Source of the DNA: JAHCIE01 sp034431435
GTDB lineage: Bacteria; Chloroflexota; Anaerolineae; Epilineales; JAHCIE01
Reading direction: 5' to 3'
DNA: 64,000 bases
NCBI GenBank assembly: GCA_034431435.1
Contig: DAOUDG010000016.1
Span: 135,155-199,154 of the forward strand
Shown here: positions 17,651 to 27,438 of the stretch, piece by piece
Numbering within the stretch: position 1 is the first letter of the stretch
Layout: every line of letters begins with the position of its first letter
Translations under genes and position numbers: made by a program
The notes under the pieces: generated by a model
Database searches by the model: none
What the model saw: the letters and a program-made list of their open reading frames with translations, nothing else
Told to the model about the DNA's origin: nothing

Positions 17651-19153
17651 ATGCGGGCTGTTCTCGTGAAAGTCGCGCTTATCGTTCTCTTCATGCTGCT
17701 GAACCTGGCGGGGTTCGGCGTCGCGCGCTCCTATGACGTTCTCCTGGCGGCGCCCCCAGGGCCTTTCGAGTGGTCGCCACCTGAGAATGTCACCCACACC
17801 GCGCCGATGTCGGGCCAGCCAGCCCTGATCAGCGACCGCTACGGCTATACCCACCTATTCTGGGGCGAGGACTATGACGGCCCGACCGCCAGGGAAGGCG
17901 CCCAACGCCGCTCAAATACCATCTACTACAGTCGTTGGGACGGGACCCAGTGGTCGGAGGCCGTTGACCTGTTTGACGGCACAAGCAACAATGCGCCCGT
18001 CGCCGCCGTGGATGAGTCGAGTCGCCTGTACCTGTTGTATACGGCGGGTGACGGCCTGCACTTCAGCTCCGCGCCGTCGCACCTGGCCGGATCCGCCGCG
18101 GCGTGGACGAAGACCCGCCTTATCGAGCCGGGCAACATTCTGTCCCGGCCAACGATTCTGGCGCGCGGCAATGGAGAGTTGCGCATCGCCTATACCCTCA
18201 TGTTCCGCGATGGGGTGAAGGATGGCAACGTGTACTACAGGGATTCGCGGGATGGTGGCGAATCCTGGTCGGAGCCTGTCCAGATCACCAATCTCGATGC
18301 CACCTCCTACACCATGGCGCCCTTCCCCATCCTGGCCCAGGATCACCGGGGCCGCCTGCATCTGGCGTGGCATTATGCGGACCCACCAGACTTCACGGGT
18401 ACGGCCGTGTACTACTCACGCTCGGTGGATGATGGCAAGACGTGGACAGCGCCGCTCAAGATGGCCGAGATAGGTGGCGCAATCCGCAACTCCCAACTCC
18501 CCCAGCTGGTTGCCCTGGGCAACGAGGTCATCCACTACATGTGGGTCTGTGGCGAGGTGGCTGGCCGCTGCGAACAGGTGTCCCTCGATGGGGGCGAGAC
18601 CTGGGGGCCAACCCGTAGGCTCTTCGGCGACATGAACGCCTCAGCCGACTATGACGCCGTGGTGGCTGATCCGGCCACGGGGACAGCCTATTGGGTCATG
18701 AAGTTGCGGTTTCCAGAGGCGTTGTACTACTCCTACCTGGTCGGCGATGAGTGGGCCAGCCCCCCCATCATGATCGACGATGGCATGCTCCACGGCGGCC
18801 ACGCCGCCACGGCGACGATCGCCAATGGTAATGAGTTGCACGTCGCGGTGGAGATTCGAGGCCGAGCGGACGCCTACGACATCGGTTACGCGCGCGGTGT
18901 CAACCCACAAGCGCCACGAGCGGCCATCCGCCCGACCCCGACCCCGACCCCGACGCCCACTCCCCCGCCGACCCCAACGACAGAGGCGCCGGCCCGCCCA
19001 ACCCCGACTCCGTATCGACCTGCCTACATTGCCCAATCGGGCGCTGCCCCCATTGAGTCGAATGAGCGTGACTGGACCATGTCCATGACTATTCTGCCGG
19101 TCTTGCTCTTCGTGGGTAGCGTGGTCGCCCTGATTCTCTTCCGCCGCCGCTAG
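17651..19153 (+). CDS. Exported sialidase-like (Asp-box) beta-propeller protein with C-terminal membrane anchor
   Basis: A 500-residue protein with a signal peptide (residues 1-28). I chose the ATG at 17651, preceded by CGGAG; a TTG ten codons earlier lacks a good site. The body carries several Asp-box repeats (SRDGGESW, SVDDGKTW, SLDGGETW), the mark of sialidase-fold six-bladed propellers. The usual FRIP motif and arginine triad of true sialidases are not obvious, so it may only bind glycans. A Pro/Thr-rich linker and a single C-terminal membrane helix with an Arg-rich tail tether it to the cell surface. Likely role: binding or trimming of the exported polysaccharide. Confidence 0.75.
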   Translation: MRAVLVKVALIVLFMLLNLAGFGVARSYDVLLAAPPGPFEWSPPENVTHTAPMSGQPALISDRYGYTHLFWGEDYDGPTAREGAQRRSNTIYYSRWDGTQWSEAVDLFDGTSNNAPVAAVDESSRLYLLYTAGDGLHFSSAPSHLAGSAAAWTKTRLIEPGNILSRPTILARGNGELRIAYTLMFRDGVKDGNVYYRDSRDGGESWSEPVQITNLDATSYTMAPFPILAQDHRGRLHLAWHYADPPDFTGTAVYYSRSVDDGKTWTAPLKMAEIGGAIRNSQLPQLVALGNEVIHYMWVCGEVAGRCEQVSLDGGETWGPTRRLFGDMNASADYDAVVADPATGTAYWVMKLRFPEALYYSYLVGDEWASPPIMIDDGMLHGGHAATATIANGNELHVAVEIRGRADAYDIGYARGVNPQAPRAAIRPTPTPTPTPTPPPTPTTEAPARPTPTPYRPAYIAQSGAAPIESNERDWTMSMTILPVLLFVGSVVALILFRRR

Positions 19154-19181
19154 CGGCCCCCCGTCACCGCGTGGAGACGTG

Positions 19182-20357
19182 ATGCCGAAGGTCAGTATCG
19201 TGATGCCGTGCTACAACCAGGAGCGGTACGTCGGGGCCAGCATTGACAGCGTCCTGCGGCAAACCGTGTCCGATTGGGAGCTGATTGTCGTGGATGACGG
19301 CTCCACGGACGGCAGCCTCTCTGTCTTGACCCACTTTGCCGACCCTCGCATCCACATCATCTTGCAGGGCAACCAGGAGCGCGCTCAGGCTCGCAACCGC
19401 GCCTTGCGCGAGGCGCGCGGGGAGTTCGTCGCCTTCCTGGACGCCGATGATCTGTGGACGCCTGACTACCTGGCGAAGCAACTCGCCAATTTCGATGCGC
19501 AGCCTGAGCTGGGGCTGAGTCGCACCTTCGCCTACAGTATCGACGCATCGGGCGCCATTCTCGGCCTGGCGGGCCATGATACCCCTGCTACGCTCTCCCA
19601 GGGCGAGTTTCTCGCCGCGCTTCTCGTAGCCAATCGGATTGTGAACCCGGCCACCGTCATGGTTCGTGCGGCGTGCCTGGACAGGGTGGGCGTGTTCGAC
19701 CCCGCGACGATCCCCGCCGAGGACTGGGACCTGTGGCTACGCATCGGCCTCCACTACCCCATGGGCGCTGTGCCTGAGCCGCTGGCCTACTATCGGCACC
19801 ATGGCAGCTATATGCCGCGCCGCCTTCGCCCGCGCGGCGGCGACGAGCCGCTCATCCGGATTGTCGAGAAGAGCTTCGCGCAGATCGACGACCCTGAGTT
19901 GCTCCAGCTACGTGACAAGGCGCTCGGCTACGCCTACTGGCGGACTGCCTGGAACTGTTTCGCCCTCAACGAGATCGACAGGGCGCAGTCGCTGCTGACC
20001 ACGGCCCACGCGCTCGACCCCGATTTCTTCGCCCCACCCCACGAGGCGATGGTCTCGTCCATCGCCTACCTTGCCGAGCAACTGTACGATGTTGCCACTC
20101 CGTTGCACGAGGCCCTGGCCTGCATTGACAACTTTTTCGATCACCTGCCCGCCTGGGCGAGTCCCCTCCTCCCACTGCGTCGGCGCGCCAGGGGTCAATA
20201 CTGCGGCGTGCATGTCTTCCGCGAGTACGAGCGGCTGAACTGGCGCGAGGTGCGGACAGCCGCGCCGCTGGCCGTCCGCAGCCAGCCGCGCTGGCTCTTC
20301 AACAAGGGGTTCAGATCCATCATGGCCCGCGCCTACCTACCCATATGGATGCTCTAG
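19182..20357 (+). CDS. Family 2 glycosyltransferase
   Basis: A 391-residue cytoplasmic protein with a GT-A fold: KVSIVMPCYNQERYVG at the N-terminus, ELIVVDDGSTDGS near residue 35 and the metal-binding DxD in AFLDADDLW near residue 90. A second acidic block, PAEDWDLWLR, lies near 185. The C-terminal third is helical and may hold the acceptor site. The ATG at 19182 has GTGGAG six bases upstream; the GTG directly before it is an alternative. It overlaps the next GT2 gene by 13 bases. Donor sugar unknown. Confidence 0.88.
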   Translation: MPKVSIVMPCYNQERYVGASIDSVLRQTVSDWELIVVDDGSTDGSLSVLTHFADPRIHIILQGNQERAQARNRALREARGEFVAFLDADDLWTPDYLAKQLANFDAQPELGLSRTFAYSIDASGAILGLAGHDTPATLSQGEFLAALLVANRIVNPATVMVRAACLDRVGVFDPATIPAEDWDLWLRIGLHYPMGAVPEPLAYYRHHGSYMPRRLRPRGGDEPLIRIVEKSFAQIDDPELLQLRDKALGYAYWRTAWNCFALNEIDRAQSLLTTAHALDPDFFAPPHEAMVSSIAYLAEQLYDVATPLHEALACIDNFFDHLPAWASPLLPLRRRARGQYCGVHVFREYERLNWREVRTAAPLAVRSQPRWLFNKGFRSIMARAYLPIWML

Positions 20358-21481
20358 TCACCATCTCCACCCCCGTCTACAACGGGGCTAACTACATACG
20401 CCGCGCCGTCGAGAGCATCCTCGAGCAGCGATACCAGGCCTGGGAGCTGATTGTCGTTGACGACGGCTCGGTGGATGACACGGCCAGCATCGTCAAGAGC
20501 TACCCTGACCCCCGAATCCGCTACGTGTACCAGACCAACCAGGGCCAGTCGGCGGCGATGAACCACGGGCTGGACCTGGCGCGGGGCGACTACATCACAT
20601 CTCTGGATGCCGATGACTGGCTCGCCCCCGATAGCCTGGCGTGCCGTGTCGATCATCTGAACGCGCATCCGGCGTGCATGGCCGTCTACGGCGACGGTTG
20701 GTACTGCACGGCGTCTGGCGAGCCGGTGATGCGCTTCACCGAGAATCGGCCTGGCAATCCGACGGGTGACATCTACGATGCCCTGGTGGTCTCCTGCTTC
20801 TTCGGCACTGGCGCGGCGGTGATGCTGCGTCGCAGCCGCATCGAAGCGCTGCGCCTGCGCTATGACCCGCTGATCGCCATGGGTCAGGATTGGGACTTCT
20901 GGGCGCGCCTGGCCGAGCACGTCACCTTCGACTTTGTCCCTGGCCTGACGGTCTACTATCGACTCCACGCCGCGAATATGACGGCCTCCCTGGCCAGCGA
21001 GAAAAAGGCGACCGACCTGATCCAGGTGAAACGCAAGATGCTGGCATCCGAGCGCTTTGCTCGGGTCGAGCCCGCGCAGCAGAGCGCCTTCTTCTACAAC
21101 TACCTGCTCCACGACCTGCGCGATCGGCCGACTGAGCAGACCGAAGCCCTGTCCTCCGAGCCGTTTCGCGCGCTGCCCGTGCGCGAGCAGGCCCGACTGA
21201 TGCGGCTAACGGCCGCCGCCTACCTCCTGGCTGGTCAACACGTCTCGCTCGCCACGGACTGGCTCCGTCAGGCGCGTCGCCTTGCGCCTGACGACGCCAA
21301 GACCCGACTCATCAGCCAGGCGGCGGACGTAAATCCCCGCCTCGCGGCTCTGGCGCTGAGCGGCTGGCGGCGGCAGGTCAACCCGGCCAGCCCACCCACC
21401 ATACTGGAGCGTGCCCTGGCTTTGGAAGACGCCTCGCTGGCGCGCGAGGCCGAGCGGCACGCAGCCAACGGTAGCCACTGA
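20345..21481 (+). CDS. Family 2 glycosyltransferase
   Basis: A 378-residue GT-A glycosyltransferase: LVTISTPVYNGANYI, ELIVVDDGSVDDTA, the DxD in SLDADDWLAPD, and the acceptor-side acidic block MGQDWDFWARL near residue 180. The start lies inside the end of the preceding GT2 gene (13-base overlap), implying coupled translation. Similar in layout to its neighbour, but the two diverge enough to be different transferases. It likely adds one sugar of the repeat unit. Confidence 0.88.
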   Translation: MDALVTISTPVYNGANYIRRAVESILEQRYQAWELIVVDDGSVDDTASIVKSYPDPRIRYVYQTNQGQSAAMNHGLDLARGDYITSLDADDWLAPDSLACRVDHLNAHPACMAVYGDGWYCTASGEPVMRFTENRPGNPTGDIYDALVVSCFFGTGAAVMLRRSRIEALRLRYDPLIAMGQDWDFWARLAEHVTFDFVPGLTVYYRLHAANMTASLASEKKATDLIQVKRKMLASERFARVEPAQQSAFFYNYLLHDLRDRPTEQTEALSSEPFRALPVREQARLMRLTAAAYLLAGQHVSLATDWLRQARRLAPDDAKTRLISQAADVNPRLAALALSGWRRQVNPASPPTILERALALEDASLAREAERHAANGSH

Positions 21482-21507
21482 GAAAGGCAACCCCGACGAT
21501 TCGACCC

Positions 21508-22905
21508 ATGAGAGTTCTCTTCGTCACCCATTTCTATCTGCCGGAGGGTACGGCAGGCGTTGAAGTCTATACCCACACGCTCGCCAGGGCGCTGCAAGCC
21601 GTGGGCCACGAGGTGCGCGTCGTGTGCGCGACCCGGTGGGGCCAGGGTTCCCGGTACTGGAACGGCGCGGTGTCCGATGTACACGAGGGTGTAGCCGTGG
21701 AACGCCTGGCCTTCAACTGGACCCTGGCGCCCCGACCGCTGGATTACCTCTACGACAACCCTGTCGCGGCCGCCCATTGTCGGCAGTTGATGGAAGAGTG
21801 GCGGCCCGATGTCGTGCACATCACGTCCTGCTACACCCTATCCGCGTCGGTCATCGAGGCGGCGCGTGCGCTGGGTGTGCCCATCCTGCTGCAACTCCAC
21901 GATTACTGGTTCATCTGCCCCCGTCACACACTGCTGCGCTGGGACGACACGGTCTGCGCGGACCCCGTTACCGCCGCTGACTGCCAACGCTGCATGTTGG
22001 GCGATGCGAAGGCCTATCGGTGGCCGCGCAAGGTCGTGTCTGAGGCCATGACGCTCAACCTCATCGAGGCCATCGGACAGGTGGATGCCGCGACGCGCCT
22101 GCCCGGGATGCGCGGCATCGTAGGCCACTTCGACCGTCGACGCTCCTATCTCCTGGCAAGCATCGCCGAGTGCGATGCCGTTGTGGCGACGTCGGAGTAC
22201 CTCAAGCGACGCCACGAGATGGCGGGCGTACCCGAAGGTCGCATTGAAGTTATCAGGCATGGCTCCCATGTCACCTTCGACGCGCCGCGCCGGGCGCCTT
22301 CGTCGGCGACGCTCCGCATTGGTTATGTCGGCACCCTCTCGCCCATCAAGGGCGTTCACGTCCTCATCGAAGCCTTCCAGCGGCTGGACCAGGGCCGGGC
22401 GACGCTTCAGATTCACGGCCCCCTCCGCGATGACGCCTATACCGCGCGGCTGCGCGCGCTGGCGGCGGGCAACCCCGCCATCGAGTTTCGTGGCCGATTC
22501 GAGCGCGTCGAGACTCTCAACATGCTGCGCGGCATGGACGTGCTCGTGGTACCGTCGGTGTGGTACGAGAACTCGCCGCTGGTCATCCGCGAGGCGTTTG
22601 CGGCGGGTGTGCCCGTGATTATCAGCCGCCACGGCGCGCTGCCAGAGATGGTTCGTGAGGGTGTCGATGGCCTGCTGTTCCACCCCGGCGACGCCGACGA
22701 CCTGGCGCGCCAACTGCGACGATTGCTCGATGACCCACAGCTGCTGCCGCAGCTCCAGGCTGGCGTAGAGCCGCCCCGACCGCTGGCGGCCGAAATCGAC
22801 GAGATTCTGGACCGTTACCGCCGTCTGACGCCCGCTACACTGGCTGGCCCCGTCGCGCCGCAGACCACCAGGACGCTGTACCCATCGGTGATGGCCCAGC
22901 CATGA
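21508..22905 (+). CDS. Family 4 glycosyltransferase
   Basis: A 465-residue GT-B glycosyltransferase. The N-terminal acceptor domain begins RVLFVTHFYLPEGTAGVE (glycine-rich loop), with an insert near residues 130-170 holding CPRHTLL and DCQRCML cysteines, seen in a subgroup of GT4 proteins. The C-terminal donor domain shows IGYVGTLSPIKGVHVLIEAF near 270 and the E-x7-E-like segment ENSPLVIREAFAAGVP near 350. The stop overlaps the start of the next GT2 gene by four bases (ATGA). Predicted to use a nucleotide sugar with retention; identity unknown. Confidence 0.88.
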   Translation: MRVLFVTHFYLPEGTAGVEVYTHTLARALQAVGHEVRVVCATRWGQGSRYWNGAVSDVHEGVAVERLAFNWTLAPRPLDYLYDNPVAAAHCRQLMEEWRPDVVHITSCYTLSASVIEAARALGVPILLQLHDYWFICPRHTLLRWDDTVCADPVTAADCQRCMLGDAKAYRWPRKVVSEAMTLNLIEAIGQVDAATRLPGMRGIVGHFDRRRSYLLASIAECDAVVATSEYLKRRHEMAGVPEGRIEVIRHGSHVTFDAPRRAPSSATLRIGYVGTLSPIKGVHVLIEAFQRLDQGRATLQIHGPLRDDAYTARLRALAAGNPAIEFRGRFERVETLNMLRGMDVLVVPSVWYENSPLVIREAFAAGVPVIISRHGALPEMVREGVDGLLFHPGDADDLARQLRRLLDDPQLLPQLQAGVEPPRPLAAEIDEILDRYRRLTPATLAGPVAPQTTRTLYPSVMAQP

Positions 22906-23891
22906 CACCCCGTGCCCTTCCCATCGAACAATCCGCGCCGAGCGTGGCGTTGGTCATCCTGAACTGGAACCAGCCGCAGTTGACCCTCGACTGCCTGGCT
23001 TCGATCCAGGGGCTGGACTACCCGAACTATAGCGCCCTCGTCGTCGACAATGGTTCGGTCGATGACTCGGTAGCGCGCATCCGCGCGGCTTATCCCGGTG
23101 TCGAGGTCCTGGCCCTGGGCGAGAATCTGGGCTACGCCGAGGGCAACAATCGCGGCATGGCGCACGCCCTGGCGCACGGCGCGGACTATGTGCTCATCCT
23201 GAACAACGACACCCTGGTCGCGCCCGACATGCTATCTCGCCTGGTGACCTTTGCGGCATCCCGCCCCCGCCTGGGTATCGCCGGTCCGACCATGTTCTGC
23301 GCCGAGCCGGCGGACACGCTCTTCGCCGCCGGGAGCGGGATCGACTGGCAGCGTGGCGTGACGGAGAATCGGGGGATGTTTCGCCCGGCGGCCGCTTACC
23401 CATTGCCCGCCGCGCCTGAGATGGTGGACTTCATCGCCGGCTGCGCCGTATTGGTCACACGCCGCCTGATCGATAGCGTGGGCGGCCTGGACTCGGGCTA
23501 CTATCTCAACTACGAGGATGTCGAGTGGTGTGTCAGGGCGCGCCGTCAGGGCTTCGAGGTGTGGTACGTGCCCCAGGCCGTCATGTGGCATCGTGTATCG
23601 GCAACCTTCGGGTTGGGGTCGCCCGCCAACACCTACTACATGACCCGCAACGCCTTGCGCTTCTTCTGGACCAACGCGCCGCCCGCCTCTCGCCCTCTGG
23701 CCGTCGCCAGCATCCTGGCGCGCACCCTGCGCACGGTCGGCGCGTGGACCATCAAGCCGCGCTATCAGTCGGAAGCGTATCGACGGCGGCGTGACGCTAA
23801 CGTACTGGCGGTACGCGACTTCCTGCGCCGGCACGATGGCAAGATGGGCCAGGACGTGGCCGCGATCTGTTACCCGGCAACCCAGGCATGA
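22902..23891 (+). CDS. Family 2 glycosyltransferase (WbbL/rhamnosyltransferase-like)
   Basis: A 329-residue GT2 enzyme of the type often annotated as rhamnosyltransferase: VALVILNWNQPQLTLDCL at the N-terminus, ALVVDNGSVDDS, GENLGYAEGNNRG near 75, LILNNDTLV holding the DxD-equivalent NDT, and NYEDVEWCVRARRQGFEVWY near 205. Start and stop both overlap neighbours by four bases, so it is embedded in a tightly coupled operon. The rhamnosyl assignment is only by subfamily style; there is no rhamnose biosynthesis operon in this window. Confidence 0.88.
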   Translation: MTPRALPIEQSAPSVALVILNWNQPQLTLDCLASIQGLDYPNYSALVVDNGSVDDSVARIRAAYPGVEVLALGENLGYAEGNNRGMAHALAHGADYVLILNNDTLVAPDMLSRLVTFAASRPRLGIAGPTMFCAEPADTLFAAGSGIDWQRGVTENRGMFRPAAAYPLPAAPEMVDFIAGCAVLVTRRLIDSVGGLDSGYYLNYEDVEWCVRARRQGFEVWYVPQAVMWHRVSATFGLGSPANTYYMTRNALRFFWTNAPPASRPLAVASILARTLRTVGAWTIKPRYQSEAYRRRRDANVLAVRDFLRRHDGKMGQDVAAICYPATQA

Positions 23892-25063
23892 ACATCCTCT
23901 TCCTATCAGGCTGGTTCCCTTACCCGGCCAACAACGGGACGCGGCTGCGGGTAAGCGCGCTGCTCAACGGCATCGCACGCCACCACGACGTGTCGCTCAT
24001 CAGCTTCGGGGACGAGCGCGACCGGGACCACATCAGCACGCTCCGGCAGGTGTGCCGCGACGTGCAGGTCGTGCCCTATCGCGCTTACAATCCAACCAGC
24101 GCCCACGCCCTGCTGAGCCTGGCCAGCCCCACGCCCAGGTCGATTGTAGACACGTACGTCCCTGAGATGGCGCAGGCTATTCACCATGCCTTGTCGGAAC
24201 GCCGCTACCACCTGGTCATCGCCTCGCAGCAGCGCACCGCTGCGTACGCGGCGGCCTTCCGTGGGCTGCCCGCCATCTTCGAGGAGTTGGAAGTCGGCGT
24301 CTTCGAGACACGCCGCCAGCAGGCGACCTCGACACTGGGCCGCCTGCGTGGAACCCTGACCATCGTGAAGCTGAGGCGATACCTCCAACGGCTGCTGCCG
24401 GCCTTCGGGGCCTGCACGGTCGTATCGGCGCCGGAGCGCGACCTGTTGAGCCAGTTCGCGCCCAACTACGCCGGCGTGGCGATCGTCCCCAATTGTGTCG
24501 AGCTGGCGCGCTATCGGCTCGACCCGCTCCCCGTACAGCCCGCCAGCCTCATCTACACCGGGTCCTTCACCTATCAGCCTAACTATGAGGCTATGCGGTG
24601 GTTCGTGGGCGACGTGCTGCCCCTTGTCAAGGCCCAGGAGCCTGGGGTTCACCTGACAATTACCGGCGAGCATGCCAATCGGCCGCTGCCGCCGGCCGAT
24701 AACGTGACGCTGACTGGCCTAGTCGACGACATCCGGCCGCTGGTGGCGCGCTCGGCGATCGCGCTGGCCCCCCTGCGTGAAGGCGGCGGCACGCGACTCA
24801 AGATTCTAGAGGCGATGGCGCTGCGCACGCCGGTGGTCGCTACGTCCAAAGGCGTGGAAGGGCTGGACGCCGAGCACGAGCGACACCTGCTCATCGCCGA
24901 CAGCGCCGAGGACTTCGCCCAGGCCGTCCTGCGCCTGCTTCGAGAGCGGGGCCTGCGCGACCGGCTGGCAGGCGAAGCGTATCGACTCGTCGAGCGAAAG
25001 TACAACTGGGAAGCCGTCCTGCCTGGCTTTCTCACTCTTGCGGAGACTGTTGCCCGTGCGTGA
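23888..25063 (+). CDS. Family 4 glycosyltransferase
   Basis: A 391-residue GT-B protein starting NILFLSGWFPYPANNGTRLR. The same opening layout recurs in the proteins at 28611 and 29907, so the three are likely paralogues. The donor domain carries IYTGSFTYQPNYEAMRWF near 218 and the segment LAPLREGGGTRLKILEAMAL near 295, the diagnostic end of this GT4 subgroup. It overlaps the upstream GT2 gene by four bases. Sugar specificity cannot be read from the sequence. Confidence 0.87.
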   Translation: MNILFLSGWFPYPANNGTRLRVSALLNGIARHHDVSLISFGDERDRDHISTLRQVCRDVQVVPYRAYNPTSAHALLSLASPTPRSIVDTYVPEMAQAIHHALSERRYHLVIASQQRTAAYAAAFRGLPAIFEELEVGVFETRRQQATSTLGRLRGTLTIVKLRRYLQRLLPAFGACTVVSAPERDLLSQFAPNYAGVAIVPNCVELARYRLDPLPVQPASLIYTGSFTYQPNYEAMRWFVGDVLPLVKAQEPGVHLTITGEHANRPLPPADNVTLTGLVDDIRPLVARSAIALAPLREGGGTRLKILEAMALRTPVVATSKGVEGLDAEHERHLLIADSAEDFAQAVLRLLRERGLRDRLAGEAYRLVERKYNWEAVLPGFLTLAETVARA

Positions 25064-26444
25064 TCGTTTCTTGAGCCTTCGGCCCGCCCTGCATTGGGAG
25101 GCCTGGCAACGATGGATCATCGTCGCCGCCCTGCTGGCGATGGCCGTCTACGCCGGGCGGCGGCCGTCGTGGATGCTGGTCATCGCCCCGTTTGTCATGG
25201 TGGCAGGCGCGTTCGTCGTGCGCCGGCCGTGGCTTGGCCTGCTGGCGGTGGTAGCCGCCGGCCTGAGTATTCCGTTCGGGATGGGTACGGGAACCCAGAC
25301 CGAACTCACCCTCACCGTCCTGCTGACGGCTGCCCTGTCAGGGCTGCTCTTCCTCGACATCTTCAGCCTGCGCCGCACGACGTTCATCCGCGCGCGCCCC
25401 ATATGGCCACTATTCGCCCTCATCGGCGCGACGCTCGTGTCCCTGGTCGCGGGGTTGCAGCCCTGGCACGTCTTCGCCCTCACCGCGCCCCTCCCCAGCC
25501 AGTTGGGAACTGTGGCGATTTATGTTCTGTCTGTGGCGGCCTTCCTGCTCGCGGCGCACTATCTGACGAGGCTCAGCCAGCTGCGGTGGCTCGTCTGGCT
25601 ATTCCTGACGGTAGGCGCTCTGTATATCGCCGGCCGCGTCCTATCAATCTCCCCTCCCCCGATCTGGCCAGGCAACCCGAATGGTGCGACGGCCAGCCTG
25701 TTCTGGGTCTGGCTGGTGGCCCTGGCCTTCAGCCAGGCTGTGTTCAACGACGGCCTACGGCGACCCTGGCGCGGCGCGCTCCTCGCCCTTACCATTGCTA
25801 CCCTGGGGGTCGGCTGGGTGATGGGGCGGGACTGGATCTCCGGCTGGCTACCGCCCTTGATTGCCGTGCTGATTGTCATCTGGCTGAAGGACTGGCGGGG
25901 CGGCCTCGCCATGTCCGCGCTTGTAGCGGCCTACTTTTTCTGGATCGACCCCAATAGCCCCTTCTCTGTCGTCTCGGAGGAGAGCTATAGTATCCTGACC
26001 AGGGATGTCGCGCGGAATGTCCTGCTCACGCAGGCCTTCCCCCTCAGCCCCATCCTGGGCCTCGGCCCGTCAAATTACTGGTGGTACTCGCCCCTGTTTC
26101 CGATCCTGGGCTACGCGGTCAAGTTCAACTCGCACAACAATTATGTTGACATCCTGCTCCAGTTCGGGCTGCTGGGCATGGCGTGCTTCGCCTGGTTCGT
26201 CGCGGAGATTAGCTGGCTTGGCTGGCGACTCCACAGAACCGTCGCCGACCCCTTCGCGCGCGCCTTTGTCAACGGAACCCTGGCTGGCCTCGGGGCGACC
26301 CTACTGGCGGCCTGGCTAGGCGACTGGCTTCTGCCTTTCGTGTACAACATCGGCATGGGGGGCTTACGCAGCAGCGTGCTGGCGTGGCTGTTCCTCGGCG
26401 CCCTGGTAGCCATCGAGCAGATGCAACGACGGGGTGAGGTGTGA
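25056..26444 (+). CDS. O-antigen polymerase/ligase-like membrane protein (Wzy/WaaL family)
   Basis: A 462-residue protein with roughly twelve membrane helices and a larger loop in the second half (about residues 295-365), the layout of Wzy polymerases and WaaL ligases. The loop holds GLGPSNYWWY and KFNSHNNYVDIL; the SHN-N sequence just before a helix corresponds to the conserved HN/H motif of the O-antigen ligase domain. I chose the GTG at 25056 because CGGAGA lies ten bases upstream; a TTG at 25038 is also possible. Predicted to polymerise or transfer the lipid-linked repeat unit on the outer face of the membrane. Confidence 0.8.
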   Translation: MRDRFLSLRPALHWEAWQRWIIVAALLAMAVYAGRRPSWMLVIAPFVMVAGAFVVRRPWLGLLAVVAAGLSIPFGMGTGTQTELTLTVLLTAALSGLLFLDIFSLRRTTFIRARPIWPLFALIGATLVSLVAGLQPWHVFALTAPLPSQLGTVAIYVLSVAAFLLAAHYLTRLSQLRWLVWLFLTVGALYIAGRVLSISPPPIWPGNPNGATASLFWVWLVALAFSQAVFNDGLRRPWRGALLALTIATLGVGWVMGRDWISGWLPPLIAVLIVIWLKDWRGGLAMSALVAAYFFWIDPNSPFSVVSEESYSILTRDVARNVLLTQAFPLSPILGLGPSNYWWYSPLFPILGYAVKFNSHNNYVDILLQFGLLGMACFAWFVAEISWLGWRLHRTVADPFARAFVNGTLAGLGATLLAAWLGDWLLPFVYNIGMGGLRSSVLAWLFLGALVAIEQMQRRGEV

Positions 26445-27373
26445 GGCTATCTATCGTCATCGTCAATTGGAACACGCGCGAGCTGCTGGCCGAGTGCCTG
26501 GCCTCCATCGACGCCTACCCGCCGCCGTGCGCGTGCGAGGTGATCGTGGTTGACAACGCCTCTCAGGATGGCAGCGCCAGCATGGTCGAGCAACGCTTCC
26601 CGAACGTGCGTGTCATTGCCAATGCAGTCAATCGCGGCTTCCCGGCCGCTAACAATCAGGCGATCACGGTGAGTGGTGGGCGCTACGTACTCCTGCTCAA
26701 TAGCGACGCGGCCGTGCTGCCCGGTACGCTGGACAGGCTGGTGCGCTTCATGGATGCGCATCCGAAAGTGGGCGCGCTGGGCGCCAAGCTGCTCAACCCC
26801 GATGGCAGCTTCCAGGCGTCGTATGCCGACTTCCCGAGCCTCGCCACGGAGTTATCGCTCATGACGGGGGCTTCGCGCCTCCTCATCGGCCCGCACGCGC
26901 CCAGCCCGCGCCCACGCCCGAACGAGACGGCGCGCCCCGTTGATTGGGTCGGGGGAGCCGCCATGCTCGTGCGGGCCAGTGCGCTCGAGGGCGTCGGCTT
27001 GATGGATGAAGGCTACTTCCTCTATAGCGAGGAAACGGACTGGTGCTGGCGCTTCTGGCAAGCCGGTTGGGAGGTCTGGTACGATCCCGACTCGGCCGTG
27101 ATTCACCACGGTGGAGCCAGTACGCGCCAGGTCTCAGCGCCAAGCTACTATCGACTCTATGCCAGCAAGGTGCGTTTCTTTGGCAAGGCCTATGGCCTGG
27201 ATGCCGCACGTCGCTTCAGCGCCCTCGTCCGAGTCACGGCCGGCATCCGCCTCTCCTTATGGACGGCCCTCGCGGCCCTGCCGAATCGCCCCCAGGCGCG
27301 CCAGGCTCTGGAGCTTCGCAAGGAGCGTGACCGGCGCCTGCGTCAGCTGCGAGCGCAGCCAGCCCCCGAATAG
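26441..27373 (+). CDS. Family 2 glycosyltransferase
   Basis: A 310-residue GT2 enzyme of the WbbL/rhamnosyltransferase-like style: RLSIVIVNWNTRELLAECL, VVDNASQDGSASMV, NRGFPAANNQA, LLLNSDAAV and LYSEETDWCWRFWQAGWEV near 200. It begins with a GTG that overlaps the previous stop by four bases (GTGA) and is preceded by GGGGTGAGG. Its length is typical of single-domain family members. It likely adds one residue of the glycan repeat. Confidence 0.88.
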   Translation: MRLSIVIVNWNTRELLAECLASIDAYPPPCACEVIVVDNASQDGSASMVEQRFPNVRVIANAVNRGFPAANNQAITVSGGRYVLLLNSDAAVLPGTLDRLVRFMDAHPKVGALGAKLLNPDGSFQASYADFPSLATELSLMTGASRLLIGPHAPSPRPRPNETARPVDWVGGAAMLVRASALEGVGLMDEGYFLYSEETDWCWRFWQAGWEVWYDPDSAVIHHGGASTRQVSAPSYYRLYASKVRFFGKAYGLDAARRFSALVRVTAGIRLSLWTALAALPNRPQARQALELRKERDRRLRQLRAQPAPE

Positions 27374-27438
27374 GCGGAACCGCCACAGTAAGGTCTCGCC
27401 TCATCCATCGCCCGGCCGTAGACGGTTGGCAGGAACCT